Source: Mesorhizobium sp. M1E.F.Ca.ET.045.02.1.1
GTDB taxonomy: Bacteria; Pseudomonadota; Alphaproteobacteria; Rhizobiales; Rhizobiaceae
Assembly: GCF_003952485.1 (NCBI RefSeq)
Contig: NZ_CP034447.1
Span: 620,001-684,000, forward strand
DNA: 64,000 nucleotides
Reading direction: 5' to 3'
The notes beneath the pieces were generated by a model. It was not told where the DNA came from. It did not search any database and saw only the letters and a program-made list of their open reading frames with translations. Below, piece after piece: positions 1 to 9,633 of the stretch (positions within the stretch are counted from its first letter, which is position 1; each line of letters starts with the position of its first letter). The position numbers were made by a program, and so were the translations under genes.

Positions 1-1
1 C

Positions 2-355
2 GGCTTCACCGTGCCGCTCAAGTCCAAGCCCGACGATTTCATCGGGCGCGACGCGCTGATCCGGCGCAAGGAGCATCCATCGCGCAAGATGGTCGGGCTT
101 GACATCGAAGGGGCCGTCGCGGTCGGCCATGGCGACTGCATCCACCTTGGGCGCGCGCAGATCGGCGAGGTCACATCGTCAACGCGTTCGCCAATCCTCG
201 GCAAGAACATTGCGTTGGCGCGCATCGACGTGGCCCATGCCGATGTCGGCACGCAGGTCGAGATCGGCAAGCTCGACGGCCACCAGAAGCGGCTGCCGGC
301 CACGATCGTCCCGCTATCGCACTATGATCCCAAGAAAACCCGTCCGCAGTCCTGA
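2..355 (+). CDS. C-terminal end of a GcvT-domain FAD-dependent demethylase (partial)
   Basis: The window opens inside this gene. Only the last 117 codons are present, ending in TGA at 353-355. The residues fit the C-terminal aminomethyltransferase (glycine cleavage T-protein) fold that ends dimethylglycine and sarcosine dehydrogenases: DDFIGRDAL near the start, then IGEVTS, SPILGKNIALA, and a YDPKKTR tail. In that family this domain binds tetrahydrofolate and captures the methyl carbon released by an upstream FAD domain, which here lies outside the window. A methylated-amine demethylase suits the one-carbon genes that follow. Which substrate it uses (dimethylglycine, sarcosine or another N-methyl compound) cannot be told from this fragment. 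Confidence 0.75.
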   Translation, partial: GFTVPLKSKPDDFIGRDALIRRKEHPSRKMVGLDIEGAVAVGHGDCIHLGRAQIGEVTSSTRSPILGKNIALARIDVAHADVGTQVEIGKLDGHQKRLPATIVPLSHYDPKKTRPQS

Positions 356-360
356 CGCAT

Positions 361-786
361 ATGGAACCAGTAGCAGCCAAGGAAACTCTTCTTGCGCAGA
401 TCGGCGGCGAAACGGCTTTGCGCGGTCTGGTCGACTGCTTCTACGACCTGATCGAGACCGATCCCCGCGGAGAGCCGTTGCTGCGACTGCATTTTCGCGG
501 ACACGGCGTCAACCACGCCCGCGAGGAACAGTTCAACTTTCTGTGCGGCTTTCTCGGCGGGCGTCGTCACTATCTGGAAAAGCACGGGCACGTGGACGTT
601 CGTCTCATGCACGCGCATGTGCCGATCTCGGCGGGCGACGCCGAAGACTGGCTGGCTCTCATGGATCGAGCCATGACCGAAATGCGGCTTTCAGGCCCGC
701 ATGTAGACAAGATGCGCCTGGCATTCCGCCGCGTCGCACTGACGCTGATCAATGATCTCGGGGAATGGGGGGTGGGAAGCGCTTGA
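361..786 (+). CDS. Truncated haemoglobin, group II-like
   Basis: A 141-residue haem protein that follows the demethylase fragment by 5 bases and is probably co-transcribed with it. It shows the short 2-on-2 globin pattern: a B-helix FYDLI with Phe27 and Tyr28, a conserved EEQFNFLCGFLGG stretch, the probable proximal His84 in RLMHAHVPI, and Trp97 in EDWLALM, the Trp typical of group II. Such globins bind O2 or NO or deliver oxygen to enzymes. Its place beside an O2- or acceptor-dependent demethylase suggests oxygen supply or protection from reactive oxygen or NO, but that is inference. No signal peptide is visible, so it should be cytoplasmic. Confidence 0.8.
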   Translation: MEPVAAKETLLAQIGGETALRGLVDCFYDLIETDPRGEPLLRLHFRGHGVNHAREEQFNFLCGFLGGRRHYLEKHGHVDVRLMHAHVPISAGDAEDWLALMDRAMTEMRLSGPHVDKMRLAFRRVALTLINDLGEWGVGSA

Positions 787-834
787 CGACATGGAGGTCG
801 TCGGCAGTCTTTATTGAAGTGAACAAAACAAGAC

Positions 835-853
835 TGACAGGAAAGAAAATAAC
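835..853 (+). promoter_or_regulatory. TGACAGGAAA element upstream of APC permease
   Basis: TGACAGGAAA at 835-844 is followed by TAAC at 850-853, about 60 bases before the permease start. The same ten bases, followed by TTAAC, occur on the minus strand at 27,567-27,558 upstream of the second permease operon. That sharing is the only evidence for function. Confidence 0.35.
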
Positions 854-911
854 CGGCAAAGCGAAGCCGGACCGCAGGAACACTCAACCTCAAACAATGG
901 GATGAAAAGCT

Positions 912-2621
912 ATGAGCGCTTTTTCGGACACCTACGCGGAGGCAGCCGCGGGACAGTTACATAGAAGTATTGACTGGCGAGGCGCCTTCTGGGTGGCAAG
1001 CGGCGTCCCCGCCCTCGTTCTGTTCTCGATCGGCGGTATCGCTGGAACGACTGGCAAGCTGGCCTTTCTGATCTGGACCGTGTCCATGATCATGGGTTTC
1101 CTGCAGTCGTTCACATACGCCGAAATCGCCGGTCTGTTTCCCAACAAGTCCGGCGGCGCTTCGGTTTATGGCGCCACCGCCTGGCTGCGTTATTCGAAGT
1201 TCATCGCGCCATTGTCGGTGTGGTGCAACTGGTTCGCCTGGTCGCCGGTGCTGTCGCTCGGCTGTTCCATCGCAGCCGCCTACATCCTCAATGCGCTGGC
1301 GCCGATCCCGGTCTTCTCCGAGACCTCGCCGGAGGTGGCCGCCTACATCGCGGCGCATGCCGGAACGGCGCCCGCCGACGCCATCACGGCAGTGACGGCT
1401 GCCGCAACGCCTGCGATCCGCACCTGGTCGCTCTTCAGCCACACGCTTGGGCCTGTCAGTTTCTCATTGAACGCGACCTTCTTCATCGGCGCGCTGCTGA
1501 TGCTGATCATCTTCGCCATCCAGCATCGCGGCATCCTGGGCACCGCCAGCGTGCAGAAGTATATCGGCCTGCTCGTCATCATCCCGATGCTGATCGTCGG
1601 TGTCGTGCCGATCTTCACCGGCCAGATCGACTGGGCGAATTTCTCGCCTCTGGTCCCGCTGGCCGCCGCCTACGCGCCCGACCCAGGCTCATGGAACATC
1701 GCCGGATGGACGCTGGCGCTCGGCGGCATGTTCATCGCGGCATGGTCGACCTACGGCTTCGAGACTGCCGTCTGCTACACGTCGGAGTTCAAGAACCCCG
1801 GCACCGACACCTTCAAGGCGATCTTCTATTCCGGCCTGCTCTGCATGCTTCTGTTCATCCTGGTGCCTTTCACCTTCCAGGGCGTGCTTGGCCTCAACGG
1901 CATGCTGGCAACGCCAATCGTGGATGGCTCGGGCGTCGCCGACGCGTTGGCCGGCATGGTCGGCGGCGGTAACCTGATCCACAGCCTGCTTGTCATGCTG
2001 ATGATCCTGGCGCTGGTGCTCTGCATCATGACGGCGATGGCCGGCTCCTCGCGCACGCTCTACCAGGGCTCGGTCGACGGCTGGCTGCCGCGTTATCTAA
2101 GCCACGTCAACGAGCACGGCGCGCCGACACGGGCGATGTGGACCGACTTGATCTTCAACCTGATCGTGCTGGCAATCGCCTCGGCCGACGCGACCAGCTT
2201 CTTCTTCATCCTCGCGGTGTCGAACTGCGGCTATATCATCTTCAACTTCCTCAACCTCAACGCCGGCTGGATCCACCGGATCGACAACGGCCATATCGAG
2301 CGGCCCTGGAAGGCACCGACCTGGTTGCTGGGGATCGGGGCGATATTCGCCTATGTCAACGCCATCTTCATGGGTGCCGGTGCCAAGGTCTGGAATCCGA
2401 TGGCGCTGTGGGCCGGCCTGATAACCGCGGCACTGATCCTCCCGGTATTCTGCTTCCGGCATTACATCCAGGACGGCGGCAAGTTCCCCGATCACATGCT
2501 GGACGATCTCGGCATGAAGGCCACCGATCTCAGAGCCAAGAAGGCCGGAATCTTGCCTTACGCGACGCTGGTGGCTGGCGTTATCGTGGTGCTGATCGCC
2601 AACCGGATCTTCGTACTGTGA
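912..2621 (+). CDS. APC-superfamily amino acid/amine permease
   Basis: A 569-residue integral membrane protein with roughly twelve hydrophobic segments and the N-terminal APC signature: a GGIAGTTGKLAF loop, then SFTYAEIAGLFPNKSGGASVYG, which matches the family's helix 1-2 region. It should carry an amino acid or small amine across the inner membrane using an ion gradient. It sits between demethylase/globin genes and folD-fhs, so methylamine, N-methylglutamate or a similar one-carbon substrate is plausible but unproven. A loop around residues 140-170 is Ala/Thr-rich and longer than usual. The start at 912 is the first ATG of the frame; the purine-rich GGGATGAAAAGC precedes it. A clear terminator follows at 2695-2730. 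Confidence 0.85.
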   Translation: MSAFSDTYAEAAAGQLHRSIDWRGAFWVASGVPALVLFSIGGIAGTTGKLAFLIWTVSMIMGFLQSFTYAEIAGLFPNKSGGASVYGATAWLRYSKFIAPLSVWCNWFAWSPVLSLGCSIAAAYILNALAPIPVFSETSPEVAAYIAAHAGTAPADAITAVTAAATPAIRTWSLFSHTLGPVSFSLNATFFIGALLMLIIFAIQHRGILGTASVQKYIGLLVIIPMLIVGVVPIFTGQIDWANFSPLVPLAAAYAPDPGSWNIAGWTLALGGMFIAAWSTYGFETAVCYTSEFKNPGTDTFKAIFYSGLLCMLLFILVPFTFQGVLGLNGMLATPIVDGSGVADALAGMVGGGNLIHSLLVMLMILALVLCIMTAMAGSSRTLYQGSVDGWLPRYLSHVNEHGAPTRAMWTDLIFNLIVLAIASADATSFFFILAVSNCGYIIFNFLNLNAGWIHRIDNGHIERPWKAPTWLLGIGAIFAYVNAIFMGAGAKVWNPMALWAGLITAALILPVFCFRHYIQDGGKFPDHMLDDLGMKATDLRAKKAGILPYATLVAGVIVVLIANRIFVL

Positions 2622-2694
2622 TCGGCGACAGCCCGATCATCTTCGAACCGGGAAACGTTCCCTCCTCCCGGCCGCGTTGAACCGCGGTTGCTTA

Positions 2695-2730
2695 GTCACC
2701 GCCTGCAAGGCCGGGCGGTGACTTCTTTTT
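2695..2730 (+). terminator. Rho-independent terminator after APC permease
   Basis: A perfect 9-bp stem GTCACCGCC (2695-2703) / GGCGGTGAC (2714-2722) with a 10-base loop is followed by TTCTTTTT. It separates the permease transcript from folD-fhs. Confidence 0.85.
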
Positions 2731-2800
2731 GGATCCGTGGAAGGCCCGGCGTAGCCGCCCGCCAACTGATCGAGGCAGACTAGGCGAAAATCTCTTTTTC

Positions 2801-2827
2801 TTCATATGAATTTTTTTTTCCTTATAG
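2801..2827 (+). promoter_or_regulatory. Motif site A upstream of folD-fhs
   Basis: TTCATATGAA (a perfect palindrome) runs into nine Ts, CC and TTATAG. The core ATGAA-W9-CC-T(T)NTAG recurs with the same spacing at 15,728-15,748 and 33,725-33,746, upstream of the mgs operon and the LuxR gene. It lies about 97 bases before the folD start. It is probably a shared operator or promoter element; the binding protein is unknown. Confidence 0.55.
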
Positions 2828-2923
2828 TTGACTTTCAGCCCAAATAATTGCAAGGTTTCGCAACTTGATTTGCGACGTTCGACGGCAAAGCGATGCCGTA
2901 TTTCATTCTCTAGGAGCGAGGCG

Positions 2924-3823
2924 ATGGCTGAGGTGATCGATGGCAAGGCTGTTGCCGCCGATGTGATCGCAAAGGTCACAAGCGCGAGCAGCGTCCTGGC
3001 CGCTTCGAAGAATGTAACGCCTGGTCTTGCGGTCATCATCGTCGGGGAGGATCCGGCAAGCCAGGTCTATGTGGCCGCGAAGTCGCGTACAGCGAAGGAA
3101 TGCGGCTTCAATTCGCTGCAACATACGCTGCCCACGGACACCAGCGAAGCCCACCTGATCGACCTTATCGACATTATGAATCATGACCGTACGATCCATG
3201 GCATTCTGGTGCAGCTGCCGCTTCCGGATCACATCGATGCGGGCAAGGTCATCCAGGCGATTGCGCCAGAGAAGGACGTCGACGGCTTCCACTTTGTCAA
3301 TGTCGGCAAGCTTGGCACCGGCGAGCTCGATACGGCTTTCGTACCCTGCACACCGGCGGGCTCGATGCTGCTGATCGAGCACGTGCATGGCAAGGATCTT
3401 TCCGGTCTCAATGCAGTCGTCGTCGGCCGCTCCAATATCGTTGGCAAGCCGATGGCCACCCTTCTGCTTGCCGCGAACGCCACCGTCACCGTTGCCCATA
3501 GCCGGACGAAGAATCTGCCCGAGCTTTGTCGTGGCGCTGACATCCTCGTCGCGGCGGTGGGCCGGCCGGAAATGATCAGGGGTGAGTGGGTGAAGCCAGG
3601 CACCACTGTGATCGATGTGGGTATCAACCGCGTCGCCGCGCCGGAGAAGGGCAATGGCAAGAACCGCCTGGTCGGCGACGTCGCCTACGCCGAGGCGGCG
3701 GACCATGCCGGCGCGATCACACCCGTGCCCGGCGGCGTCGGTCCAATGACGATCGCGCTTCTGATGGCCAATACTCTGACCTCAGCCTACCTCGCCAGCA
3801 ACCTGCCGAGGCCACAGTTCTAG
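2924..3823 (+). CDS. folD: Bifunctional methylene-H4F dehydrogenase / methenyl-H4F cyclohydrolase
   Basis: A 299-residue cytoplasmic enzyme that interconverts methylene-, methenyl- and 10-formyl-tetrahydrofolate with NAD(P). Family signatures are clear: Tyr49 and Lys53 in [11 protein letters not shown] (active-site pair), EKDVDGFHF, the dinucleotide-binding [14 protein letters not shown], and the C-terminal [10 protein letters not shown]. The ATG at 2924 follows AGGAGCGAGGCG, a good ribosome site, and gives the usual family length; an upstream in-frame start would add about 32 unrelated residues. It is followed by fhs after 47 bases. Together they connect formate with methylene-H4F for the serine cycle, either for oxidation of methylamine carbon or for assimilation. 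Confidence 0.96.
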   Translation: MAEVIDGKAVAADVIAKVTSASSVLAASKNVTPGLAVIIVGEDPASQVYVAAKSRTAKECGFNSLQHTLPTDTSEAHLIDLIDIMNHDRTIHGILVQLPLPDHIDAGKVIQAIAPEKDVDGFHFVNVGKLGTGELDTAFVPCTPAGSMLLIEHVHGKDLSGLNAVVVGRSNIVGKPMATLLLAANATVTVAHSRTKNLPELCRGADILVAAVGRPEMIRGEWVKPGTTVIDVGINRVAAPEKGNGKNRLVGDVAYAEAADHAGAITPVPGGVGPMTIALLMANTLTSAYLASNLPRPQF

Positions 3824-3870
3824 AACCGCAGCATGCATTTCCGACAACCCAATCTTCGAGGCAAATGACC

Positions 3871-5550
3871 ATGGCCGAATTCAAAACCGACATCGAGATC
3901 GCGCGCGCCGCCAGGAAGAAACCGATCCAGGAGATCGGCGCCAAGATCGGCATCCCGTACGAGCACCTTTTGCCTTACGGCCACGACAAGGCGAAGGTCT
4001 CGGCCGAGTTCATCAAGTCGGTGAAGGGCAACAAGGACGGCAAGCTCATCCTGGTCACCGCCATCAACCCGACGCCGGCCGGTGAAGGCAAGACGACCAC
4101 CACGGTCGGCCTCGGCGACGGCCTGAACCGCATCGGCAAGAAGGCGGTCGTGTGCATCCGCGAAGCCTCGCTCGGCCCGAATTTCGGCATGAAGGGCGGT
4201 GCGGCCGGCGGCGGTCTGGCCCAGGTGGTGCCGATGGATGACATGAACCTCCATTTCACCGGCGACTTCCACGCCATCACCACGGCGCACAATCTGCTTT
4301 CGGCGCTGATCGACAACCACATCTACTGGGGCAACGAGCTCGGCATCGACATCCGCCGCGTGGCCTGGCGCCGCGTCATGGACATGAACGACCGGGCGCT
4401 GCGCGAGATCATCTGCTCGCTGGGCGGCGTCGCCAACGGCTTCCCGCGCGAGGCCGGCTTCGACATCACCGTCGCCTCCGAAGTGATGGCGATCCTGTGC
4501 TTGGCCACCGACCTCAAGGACCTCGAGAAGCGCCTCGGCGACATCATCGTCGCCTACCGTCGCGACAAGTCGCCGGTCTATGCCCGCGACCTCAAGGCCG
4601 ACGGCGCCATGGCCGTGCTCTTGAAGGACGCCATCCAGCCCAATCTGGTGCAGACGCTGGAGAACAACCCGGCCTTCGTGCATGGCGGCCCGTTCGCCAA
4701 CATCGCGCATGGCTGCAACTCGGTCGTCGCCACCACGACGGCGCTGAAGCTCGCCGACTACGTCGTCACCGAAGCCGGCTTCGGCGCCGACCTCGGCGCT
4801 GAGAAATTCTTCGACATCAAGTGCCGCAAGGCCGGGCTCCACCCGGCGGCGGCCGTCATCGTCGCCACCGTGCGCGCCATGAAGATGAATGGCGGCGTCA
4901 AGAAGGAAGACCTCGGCAAGGAGAACATCGAGGCGGTCAGGAAGGGCTGCCTCAACCTCGGCCGCCACATCGAGAACGTGAAGCAGTTCGGCGTGCCGGC
5001 GGTGGTGGCGATCAATCACTTCACCACCGACACCGACGCCGAGATCAGGGCGCTGAAGGATTTCGTCGCCTCGATGGGTGCGGATGCGATCCTGTGCAAG
5101 CACTGGGCGCAAGGCTCCGCCGGCATCGAGGACCTCGCCCGCAAGGTGGTCAAGCTTGCCGAATCCGGTGCCTCGCAATTCTCGCCGCTCTATCCCGACG
5201 AGATGCCGCTGTTCGAGAAGGTCAACACCATCGTCAAGCGCATCTACCGCGGCGACGAGGCGATCGCCGACAAGTCGATCCGCGACCAGCTACATGCCTG
5301 GGAGCACGCCGGCTACGGCCACCTACCGGTCTGCATGGCCAAGACCCAGTATTCGTTTTCGACCGACCCGAACCTGCGCGGCGCGCCGACCGGCCACACC
5401 GTGCCGGTGCGCGAGGTCAGGCTTTCGGCCGGCGCCGGCTTCGTCGTCATCATCTGCGGCGAGATCATGACCATGCCGGGCCTGCCCAAGGCACCGTCCT
5501 CGGAAAAGATCTTCCTCAACGAGCAGGGCCAGATCGAAGGCCTGTTCTGA
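3871..5550 (+). CDS. fhs: Formate--tetrahydrofolate ligase
   Basis: A 559-residue ATP-dependent enzyme (also called FtfL in methylotrophs) that makes 10-formyl-H4F from formate. The P-loop [13 protein letters not shown] is at residues 67-78, followed by the family blocks [16 protein letters not shown] and [19 protein letters not shown]. Length matches the family. Two in-frame ATGs lie at 3865 and 3871; GAGG at 3859-3862 has better spacing to the second, which was chosen. It forms an operon with folD and ends just before a strong terminator. In serine-cycle methylotrophs this enzyme feeds formate carbon into methylene-H4F, which fits the neighbourhood. Confidence 0.97.
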   Translation: MAEFKTDIEIARAARKKPIQEIGAKIGIPYEHLLPYGHDKAKVSAEFIKSVKGNKDGKLILVTAINPTPAGEGKTTTTVGLGDGLNRIGKKAVVCIREASLGPNFGMKGGAAGGGLAQVVPMDDMNLHFTGDFHAITTAHNLLSALIDNHIYWGNELGIDIRRVAWRRVMDMNDRALREIICSLGGVANGFPREAGFDITVASEVMAILCLATDLKDLEKRLGDIIVAYRRDKSPVYARDLKADGAMAVLLKDAIQPNLVQTLENNPAFVHGGPFANIAHGCNSVVATTTALKLADYVVTEAGFGADLGAEKFFDIKCRKAGLHPAAAVIVATVRAMKMNGGVKKEDLGKENIEAVRKGCLNLGRHIENVKQFGVPAVVAINHFTTDTDAEIRALKDFVASMGADAILCKHWAQGSAGIEDLARKVVKLAESGASQFSPLYPDEMPLFEKVNTIVKRIYRGDEAIADKSIRDQLHAWEHAGYGHLPVCMAKTQYSFSTDPNLRGAPTGHTVPVREVRLSAGAGFVVIICGEIMTMPGLPKAPSSEKIFLNEQGQIEGLF

Positions 5551-5591
5551 AATCCGTACTCCCCAAGACGCTAGACCACGGAGCGCCCTTC

Positions 5592-5626
5592 AAGTCTTGG
5601 CACATCGTGCCAAGACTTTCTTTTTT
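5592..5626 (+). terminator. Rho-independent terminator after fhs
   Basis: A perfect 12-bp stem AAGTCTTGGCAC (5592-5603) / GTGCCAAGACTT (5607-5618) with a 3-base loop is followed by TCTTTTTT. Confidence 0.92.
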
Positions 5627-5652
5627 GCCAGGATGTCCGCTAGTCTAGATCA

Positions 5653-5748
5653 GTTCATCGTTTCACGGAAACGCTGAACTGCTCTAACTATTTGTTTTCA
5701 CGCAATTCCGGACGGAAAACCGTTACACACTTTTCCTGGAATTGCTCC
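5653..5748. repeat. Dispersed palindromic repeat, unit 1 copy 1
   Basis: About 95 bases with two nested inverted repeats: GTTCA..CGTTTC / GAAACG..TGAAC, and CAATTCC at the start of the second half pairing with GGAATTG at its end. A close copy in the same orientation lies at 27,814-27,910. It resembles the short intergenic palindromic elements of rhizobial genomes. Confidence 0.7.
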
Positions 5749-5849
5749 AAAGCGCGTCACGCTGAAACGGGTTCAGGCGACGCGCCTTAAGCTTGTTTTT
5801 ATGCTGTCGTTTTCGCAAAACCGCTGCGCAGTTTTGCGCGATATGCATT
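5749..5849 (-). repeat. Dispersed palindromic repeat, unit 2 copy 1
   Basis: Directly abuts unit 1. Its reverse complement reads AATGCATATCGCGCAAAACT and onward, and closely matches 32,726-32,830, including the terminal GCGTCGCC...GACGCGC inverted repeat. The two copies are therefore inverted with respect to each other. The remaining 99 bases to 5949 hold nothing further that I recognise. Confidence 0.7.
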
Positions 5850-5948
5850 GAGGCAAGCAGTGACAGCGCCGCTGCGCGGTCAATGCGCAACGGCGAACGC
5901 CACGCCGAAACGGTTTTCCTCGGTAAAGGTTCGATCGGCTCGGCAGGA

Positions 5949-6578
5949 TTATGCGGCGTGAGCCAACGACGCCTGAACCCCGTATTCAAGGGCGGAGTCC
6001 AGAATCGTATGCCAAAGGCTGTCGGCGAAGCTGGTTAAGACAAGCATGTTGAAGATAGCGTGCCCGTCCGTGCTATCCGCCCCGCGCCATATATTCATCG
6101 CCGTGTGGTCGATCGAGGTTGTCGCCGCGGCGCCCGGAGGGAACGCCCTGTCATCCAGATCCAACGAGCAAAACTTCGCCAGCGCCTGACGGACGCGGGG
6201 CCCGCCAATCCGGATCAGGCAGCGCCCATCTGACTGGTCGGAGAGAGACGCGGCGCCGGCGAAGGCCTCTGACAGTTTGGCAAATTGATCCTCTGCCGAT
6301 TGCGCAGAAACGGCGATGAACTGGTCCGGGCCTGACCAGATCAGCGTAGCGTGCCGACCCATTGCGGCACTGGGAGAGGTCGGAGGCTCAATGCCGAACA
6401 CCTTCTTGGCTGCCTTCGCGGTCCCGGCCGCTCTGCCACGCCGCGTCATGACCTGAACCAGGCTGATGTCGCGCACCTCCTCCAGCGTAACGCCCACTTG
6501 CGTACCGGTCACGCCGTGGTGACCAGGGACGAGCGCGCTCTCCAGCGGCGATTGGGTGTTCCAGGAAAATTCAGCCAC
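5949..6578 (-). CDS. mgdD: N-methylglutamate dehydrogenase, gamma-type subunit (SoxG family)
   Basis: A 209-residue subunit of the sarcosine-oxidase gamma family, the fourth gene of the mgdABCD set. These enzymes are heterotetramers; this subunit packs against the large alpha subunit and has a T-protein-like fold. The GTG start at 6578 overlaps the end of mgdC by 8 bases (GTGGCTGA) and has AAGGAG nine bases upstream, so translation is probably coupled. Visible family pattern: SPLESALVPG near the N-terminus, then MTRRG, SGPDQFIAVS, and a C-terminal VLTSFADSLWHTILDS helix. The paralogous SoxG of true sarcosine oxidase cannot be excluded from this subunit alone, but gmaS and mgsABC upstream favour N-methylglutamate as substrate. 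Confidence 0.88.
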   Translation of the reverse strand: MAEFSWNTQSPLESALVPGHHGVTGTQVGVTLEEVRDISLVQVMTRRGRAAGTAKAAKKVFGIEPPTSPSAAMGRHATLIWSGPDQFIAVSAQSAEDQFAKLSEAFAGAASLSDQSDGRCLIRIGGPRVRQALAKFCSLDLDDRAFPPGAAATTSIDHTAMNIWRGADSTDGHAIFNMLVLTSFADSLWHTILDSALEYGVQASLAHAA

Positions 6579-9500
6579 GCTGACGTACTCCTTCTGGATC
6601 GTAGAAGACGGGGCTGCAGATCTCGGCTTCGTAATCCTCGCTCCGCATGGGATCATGGATGCGGACGATCTCACCAATTCGCTCGCGCCCGCGTTCGACC
6701 AGACCAAGGCCGATCCATTGGTCAAGCATCGGCGAGAAGCAGACCGATGTGACGTAGCCCTGGTCCGTTTGCGGACCTGGGCTCGCCCCTTTGGGTATGA
6801 CGTGTGCGCCAGAACGCAGGCGGCGTGCCCGGTCGAGCGGCTTTATGCCGACGACAACCTGGCGGTTCGGAGCCGTCAACGCCTCGCGGCCAGCCATGAC
6901 GCGCCCGATAAAGTCCTTCTTCTTGGACATCATCTTGCCAAGGCCGAGATCATCGGCCGTGGTTGTGCCGTTGAGCTCGGGGCCGGCGACATGCCCCTTC
7001 TCGATGCGCATGACGCCGAGCGCTTCGGTTCCGTAGGGCGTCACGCCGTAGGGTCTGCCGGCGATCATCAGGTTCTCGGCCATCGCCGCGCCGTAGCGCG
7101 CCGGCACCGAGATCTCGAAGGCCATTTCGCCTGAGAACGAGATGCGGAACAGGCGAGCGGTCACACCTCCGCGCAGCTTGACCTCCCGGGCGCCCATGAA
7201 CGGGAAGCCCTCGTTGGTGAGATCCTCCGACGGATCGGCCAGAGCCTGCAGCAGTTTGCGGGTGTTCGGACCGGCGATAGAGAACTGCGCCCACTGGTCG
7301 GTGGCGCTGGTCAGCTGCACATCGAGCTCCGGGAACAGCACCTGGCGGCAGAATTCGAGATGCTGCATCACCGGCCCGGCCTTGGCCGTGGTCGTGGTCA
7401 GAAAGTAATGGTCTTCGGCCAGACGCGACGTCGTCCCATCGTCCATGACGATGCCGTCTTCGCGCAGCATCAGACCATAGCGCGCCTTGCCCACCGCGAG
7501 CGAGGAAAAGGCATTGATATAGACGCGATCGAGGAACACGCCTGCGTCGGCGCCGCGGACGTCAACCTTACCGAGCGTGGAGACGTCGCAGAAGCCAACA
7601 CCGTTGCGCACGGCCAGCACTTCACGGGTGACCGATTCCAACCAGTCTTTCTCGCCGGCGCGCGGATACCATTGCGCGCGCTTCCAGAGGCCCGTGTCGA
7701 CAAACACTGCACCCTGTTTAGCGGCCCAACGATGCGATGGCGTGAGCCGGGTGGCATGGAAATTCTCGCCGCGGTGGTGACCGGCGAAGGCACCAATAGC
7801 GACGGGCGCGTATGGCGGACGGTAGATCGTCGTGCCGGTCTCGGGAATGGTGCGACCGCTTGCTTCCGCCATGATGGCGAGGCCGTTGATATTGGACGTC
7901 TTGCCCTGGTCGGTAGCCATGCCGAGTGTCGTGTAGCGCTTCAGATGCTCGACGCTCTCGAAGCCTTCCCGCTGCGCCAGCGTCACGTCCGATGCGGTAA
8001 CGTCGTGCTGGAAGTCGACGAAGGCCTTGCCCTTGCCTTTAACATGCCAGAGCGGCGCGATCGCATAGACCTCATCGTCCGCCTTAGATGCCTCTCCCGG
8101 CTTGCCGGCAGCACCGCATTCGGCGGCCGCCTCGGCTCCCGCGCGATGGCCTTCGCGAAGGCAGGCGCCGAGCGAGAGCTCGCCATTGGCGGCACCGGCC
8201 GTGGCCATCCCCTTCGGCGCGTTGCCCGGCACGAATGCCGCGATATCCTCGCGCCAGGTCGGCTTGCCACGATGGAAGCAAGACAGACCGACATTTGGGT
8301 TCCATCCCCCCGAAACAGCGAGGCAGTCCGTATCGATACGCTGCGTTAGGCCATTCTTGTCGTTGGTCACGACGATGCTGCGCACACCGTCAACGCCGCC
8401 CTTGACGTCGGATACGACCCCGGCGAGCACGCGCAGATCGTAAGTATCGACAAGTCTCTGGTATTGCGCCGGCACCTCATTGCGGGGGTCGATTACCGCC
8501 ACGACGTGGGCACCGGCCCGCTCGATGGTCTCGACCGTGCGCCAGCCATCATCATTGTTGGTAAACAACGCCACACGCTTACCTGGCAGAGCCGCAAAAC
8601 GATTGACATAGGTCCGGACGGCGGATGCCATCATCACGCCTGGCCGATCATTGCCAGAAAAAACGATCGGCCGCTCAATCGCGCCGGCGGTCACCACCGA
8701 CCGCTTGGCAACGATGCGCCAAATCCGCTGCCGCACCTGATGACGATCCGGCATAGCGACGTTGTCGCTGACGCGCTCGAGCGCGGCGTAGGTGCCACCA
8801 TCATAGACGCCGAACAGGGCAGTCCTGGTCATGACACGGACATTGGGCAAAGAAACGAGTTCGCGAGTCGCGCCGCGCAGCCATTCCCTGGCATCCAGGC
8901 CATCGATCTCGCCGCCGTCACTAAGCAGACGGCCGCCAATCAGGGTATCTTCTTCAACGAGAATGACGCGCGACCCGGCGCGGCCGGCGGCGAGCGCCGC
9001 CGACAGGCCGGCGGGACCGGCACCGACCACGAGCACGTCACAATGGGCCCAAGCCTTGTCGTAGTGGTCTGGGTCCGGCAATTCGGCGCTCTTGCCGAGG
9101 CCTGCAGCGCGGCGGATCATCGGCTCGTAGATGGACTCCCAGAACTTCGCCGGCCACATGAAGGTCTTGTAGTAGAAGCCGGCGACGAAGATCGGGGCGA
9201 ACAACTGGTTGACCGACAGGAAGTCGCGACGCAGCGACGGCCAGCGGTTCTGGCTGTTCGCGATCAATCCGTCATAGAGTTCCTGCGTGGTCGCGCGCGT
9301 GTTCGGCTCGCGCCTGGCACCGGAGCGCATCTCGACGAGCGCGCTCGGCTCCTCCGAGCCGGCGGTGACGATGCCGCGCGGGCGGTGATACTTGAACGAC
9401 CGCCCCACGAGCTTGACGCCGTTGGCGACGAGCGCGGAAGCCAGCGTGTCCCCGGCAAACCCGGTCATGGTCTTGCCGTCGAATGAAAACTGGAGCGGCG

Positions 9501-9633
9501 ACCGGCGGTCGATGATGCCGTCGCTAGGCAGCCGGTGCGACTGGCTGGCGGGCGTGACGCCTGCGCGGGCATTGGCTTCCATCGGCGCTGTCCTGGCGAG
9601 CGGTTCGGATTGCGAATAGCCCGACATCGTCAT
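6571..9633 (-). CDS. mgdC: N-methylglutamate dehydrogenase, large alpha-type subunit (SoxA family)
   Basis: A 1020-residue enzyme subunit that oxidises N-methylglutamate to glutamate and passes the methyl carbon to tetrahydrofolate. Domains in order: an Fer2-like domain around residues 45-110 in which no cysteines are visible, so no iron-sulfur cluster is expected; a dinucleotide-binding domain with VVGAGPAGLSAALAAGRAG from about residue 203; and a C-terminal GcvT-type folate domain from about residue 640, with FCDVSTLGKVDVRG and a closing YDPEGVR. ATG codons lie at 9633 and 9627; AGGAG fits the second better, while the first overlaps the mgdB stop as ATGA. Substrate is assigned from operon context. 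Confidence 0.93.
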   Translation of the reverse strand: MTMSGYSQSEPLARTAPMEANARAGVTPASQSHRLPSDGIIDRRSPLQFSFDGKTMTGFAGDTLASALVANGVKLVGRSFKYHRPRGIVTAGSEEPSALVEMRSGARREPNTRATTQELYDGLIANSQNRWPSLRRDFLSVNQLFAPIFVAGFYYKTFMWPAKFWESIYEPMIRRAAGLGKSAELPDPDHYDKAWAHCDVLVVGAGPAGLSAALAAGRAGSRVILVEEDTLIGGRLLSDGGEIDGLDAREWLRGATRELVSLPNVRVMTRTALFGVYDGGTYAALERVSDNVAMPDRHQVRQRIWRIVAKRSVVTAGAIERPIVFSGNDRPGVMMASAVRTYVNRFAALPGKRVALFTNNDDGWRTVETIERAGAHVVAVIDPRNEVPAQYQRLVDTYDLRVLAGVVSDVKGGVDGVRSIVVTNDKNGLTQRIDTDCLAVSGGWNPNVGLSCFHRGKPTWREDIAAFVPGNAPKGMATAGAANGELSLGACLREGHRAGAEAAAECGAAGKPGEASKADDEVYAIAPLWHVKGKGKAFVDFQHDVTASDVTLAQREGFESVEHLKRYTTLGMATDQGKTSNINGLAIMAEASGRTIPETGTTIYRPPYAPVAIGAFAGHHRGENFHATRLTPSHRWAAKQGAVFVDTGLWKRAQWYPRAGEKDWLESVTREVLAVRNGVGFCDVSTLGKVDVRGADAGVFLDRVYINAFSSLAVGKARYGLMLREDGIVMDDGTTSRLAEDHYFLTTTTAKAGPVMQHLEFCRQVLFPELDVQLTSATDQWAQFSIAGPNTRKLLQALADPSEDLTNEGFPFMGAREVKLRGGVTARLFRISFSGEMAFEISVPARYGAAMAENLMIAGRPYGVTPYGTEALGVMRIEKGHVAGPELNGTTTADDLGLGKMMSKKKDFIGRVMAGREALTAPNRQVVVGIKPLDRARRLRSGAHVIPKGASPGPQTDQGYVTSVCFSPMLDQWIGLGLVERGRERIGEIVRIHDPMRSEDYEAEICSPVFYDPEGVRQRG

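Noticed and set aside
3820..5178. 452-residue minus-strand frame opposite fhs
   Set aside because: Shadow frame of a strongly conserved gene in GC-rich DNA; composition is Asp/Val/Arg-rich with no domain.
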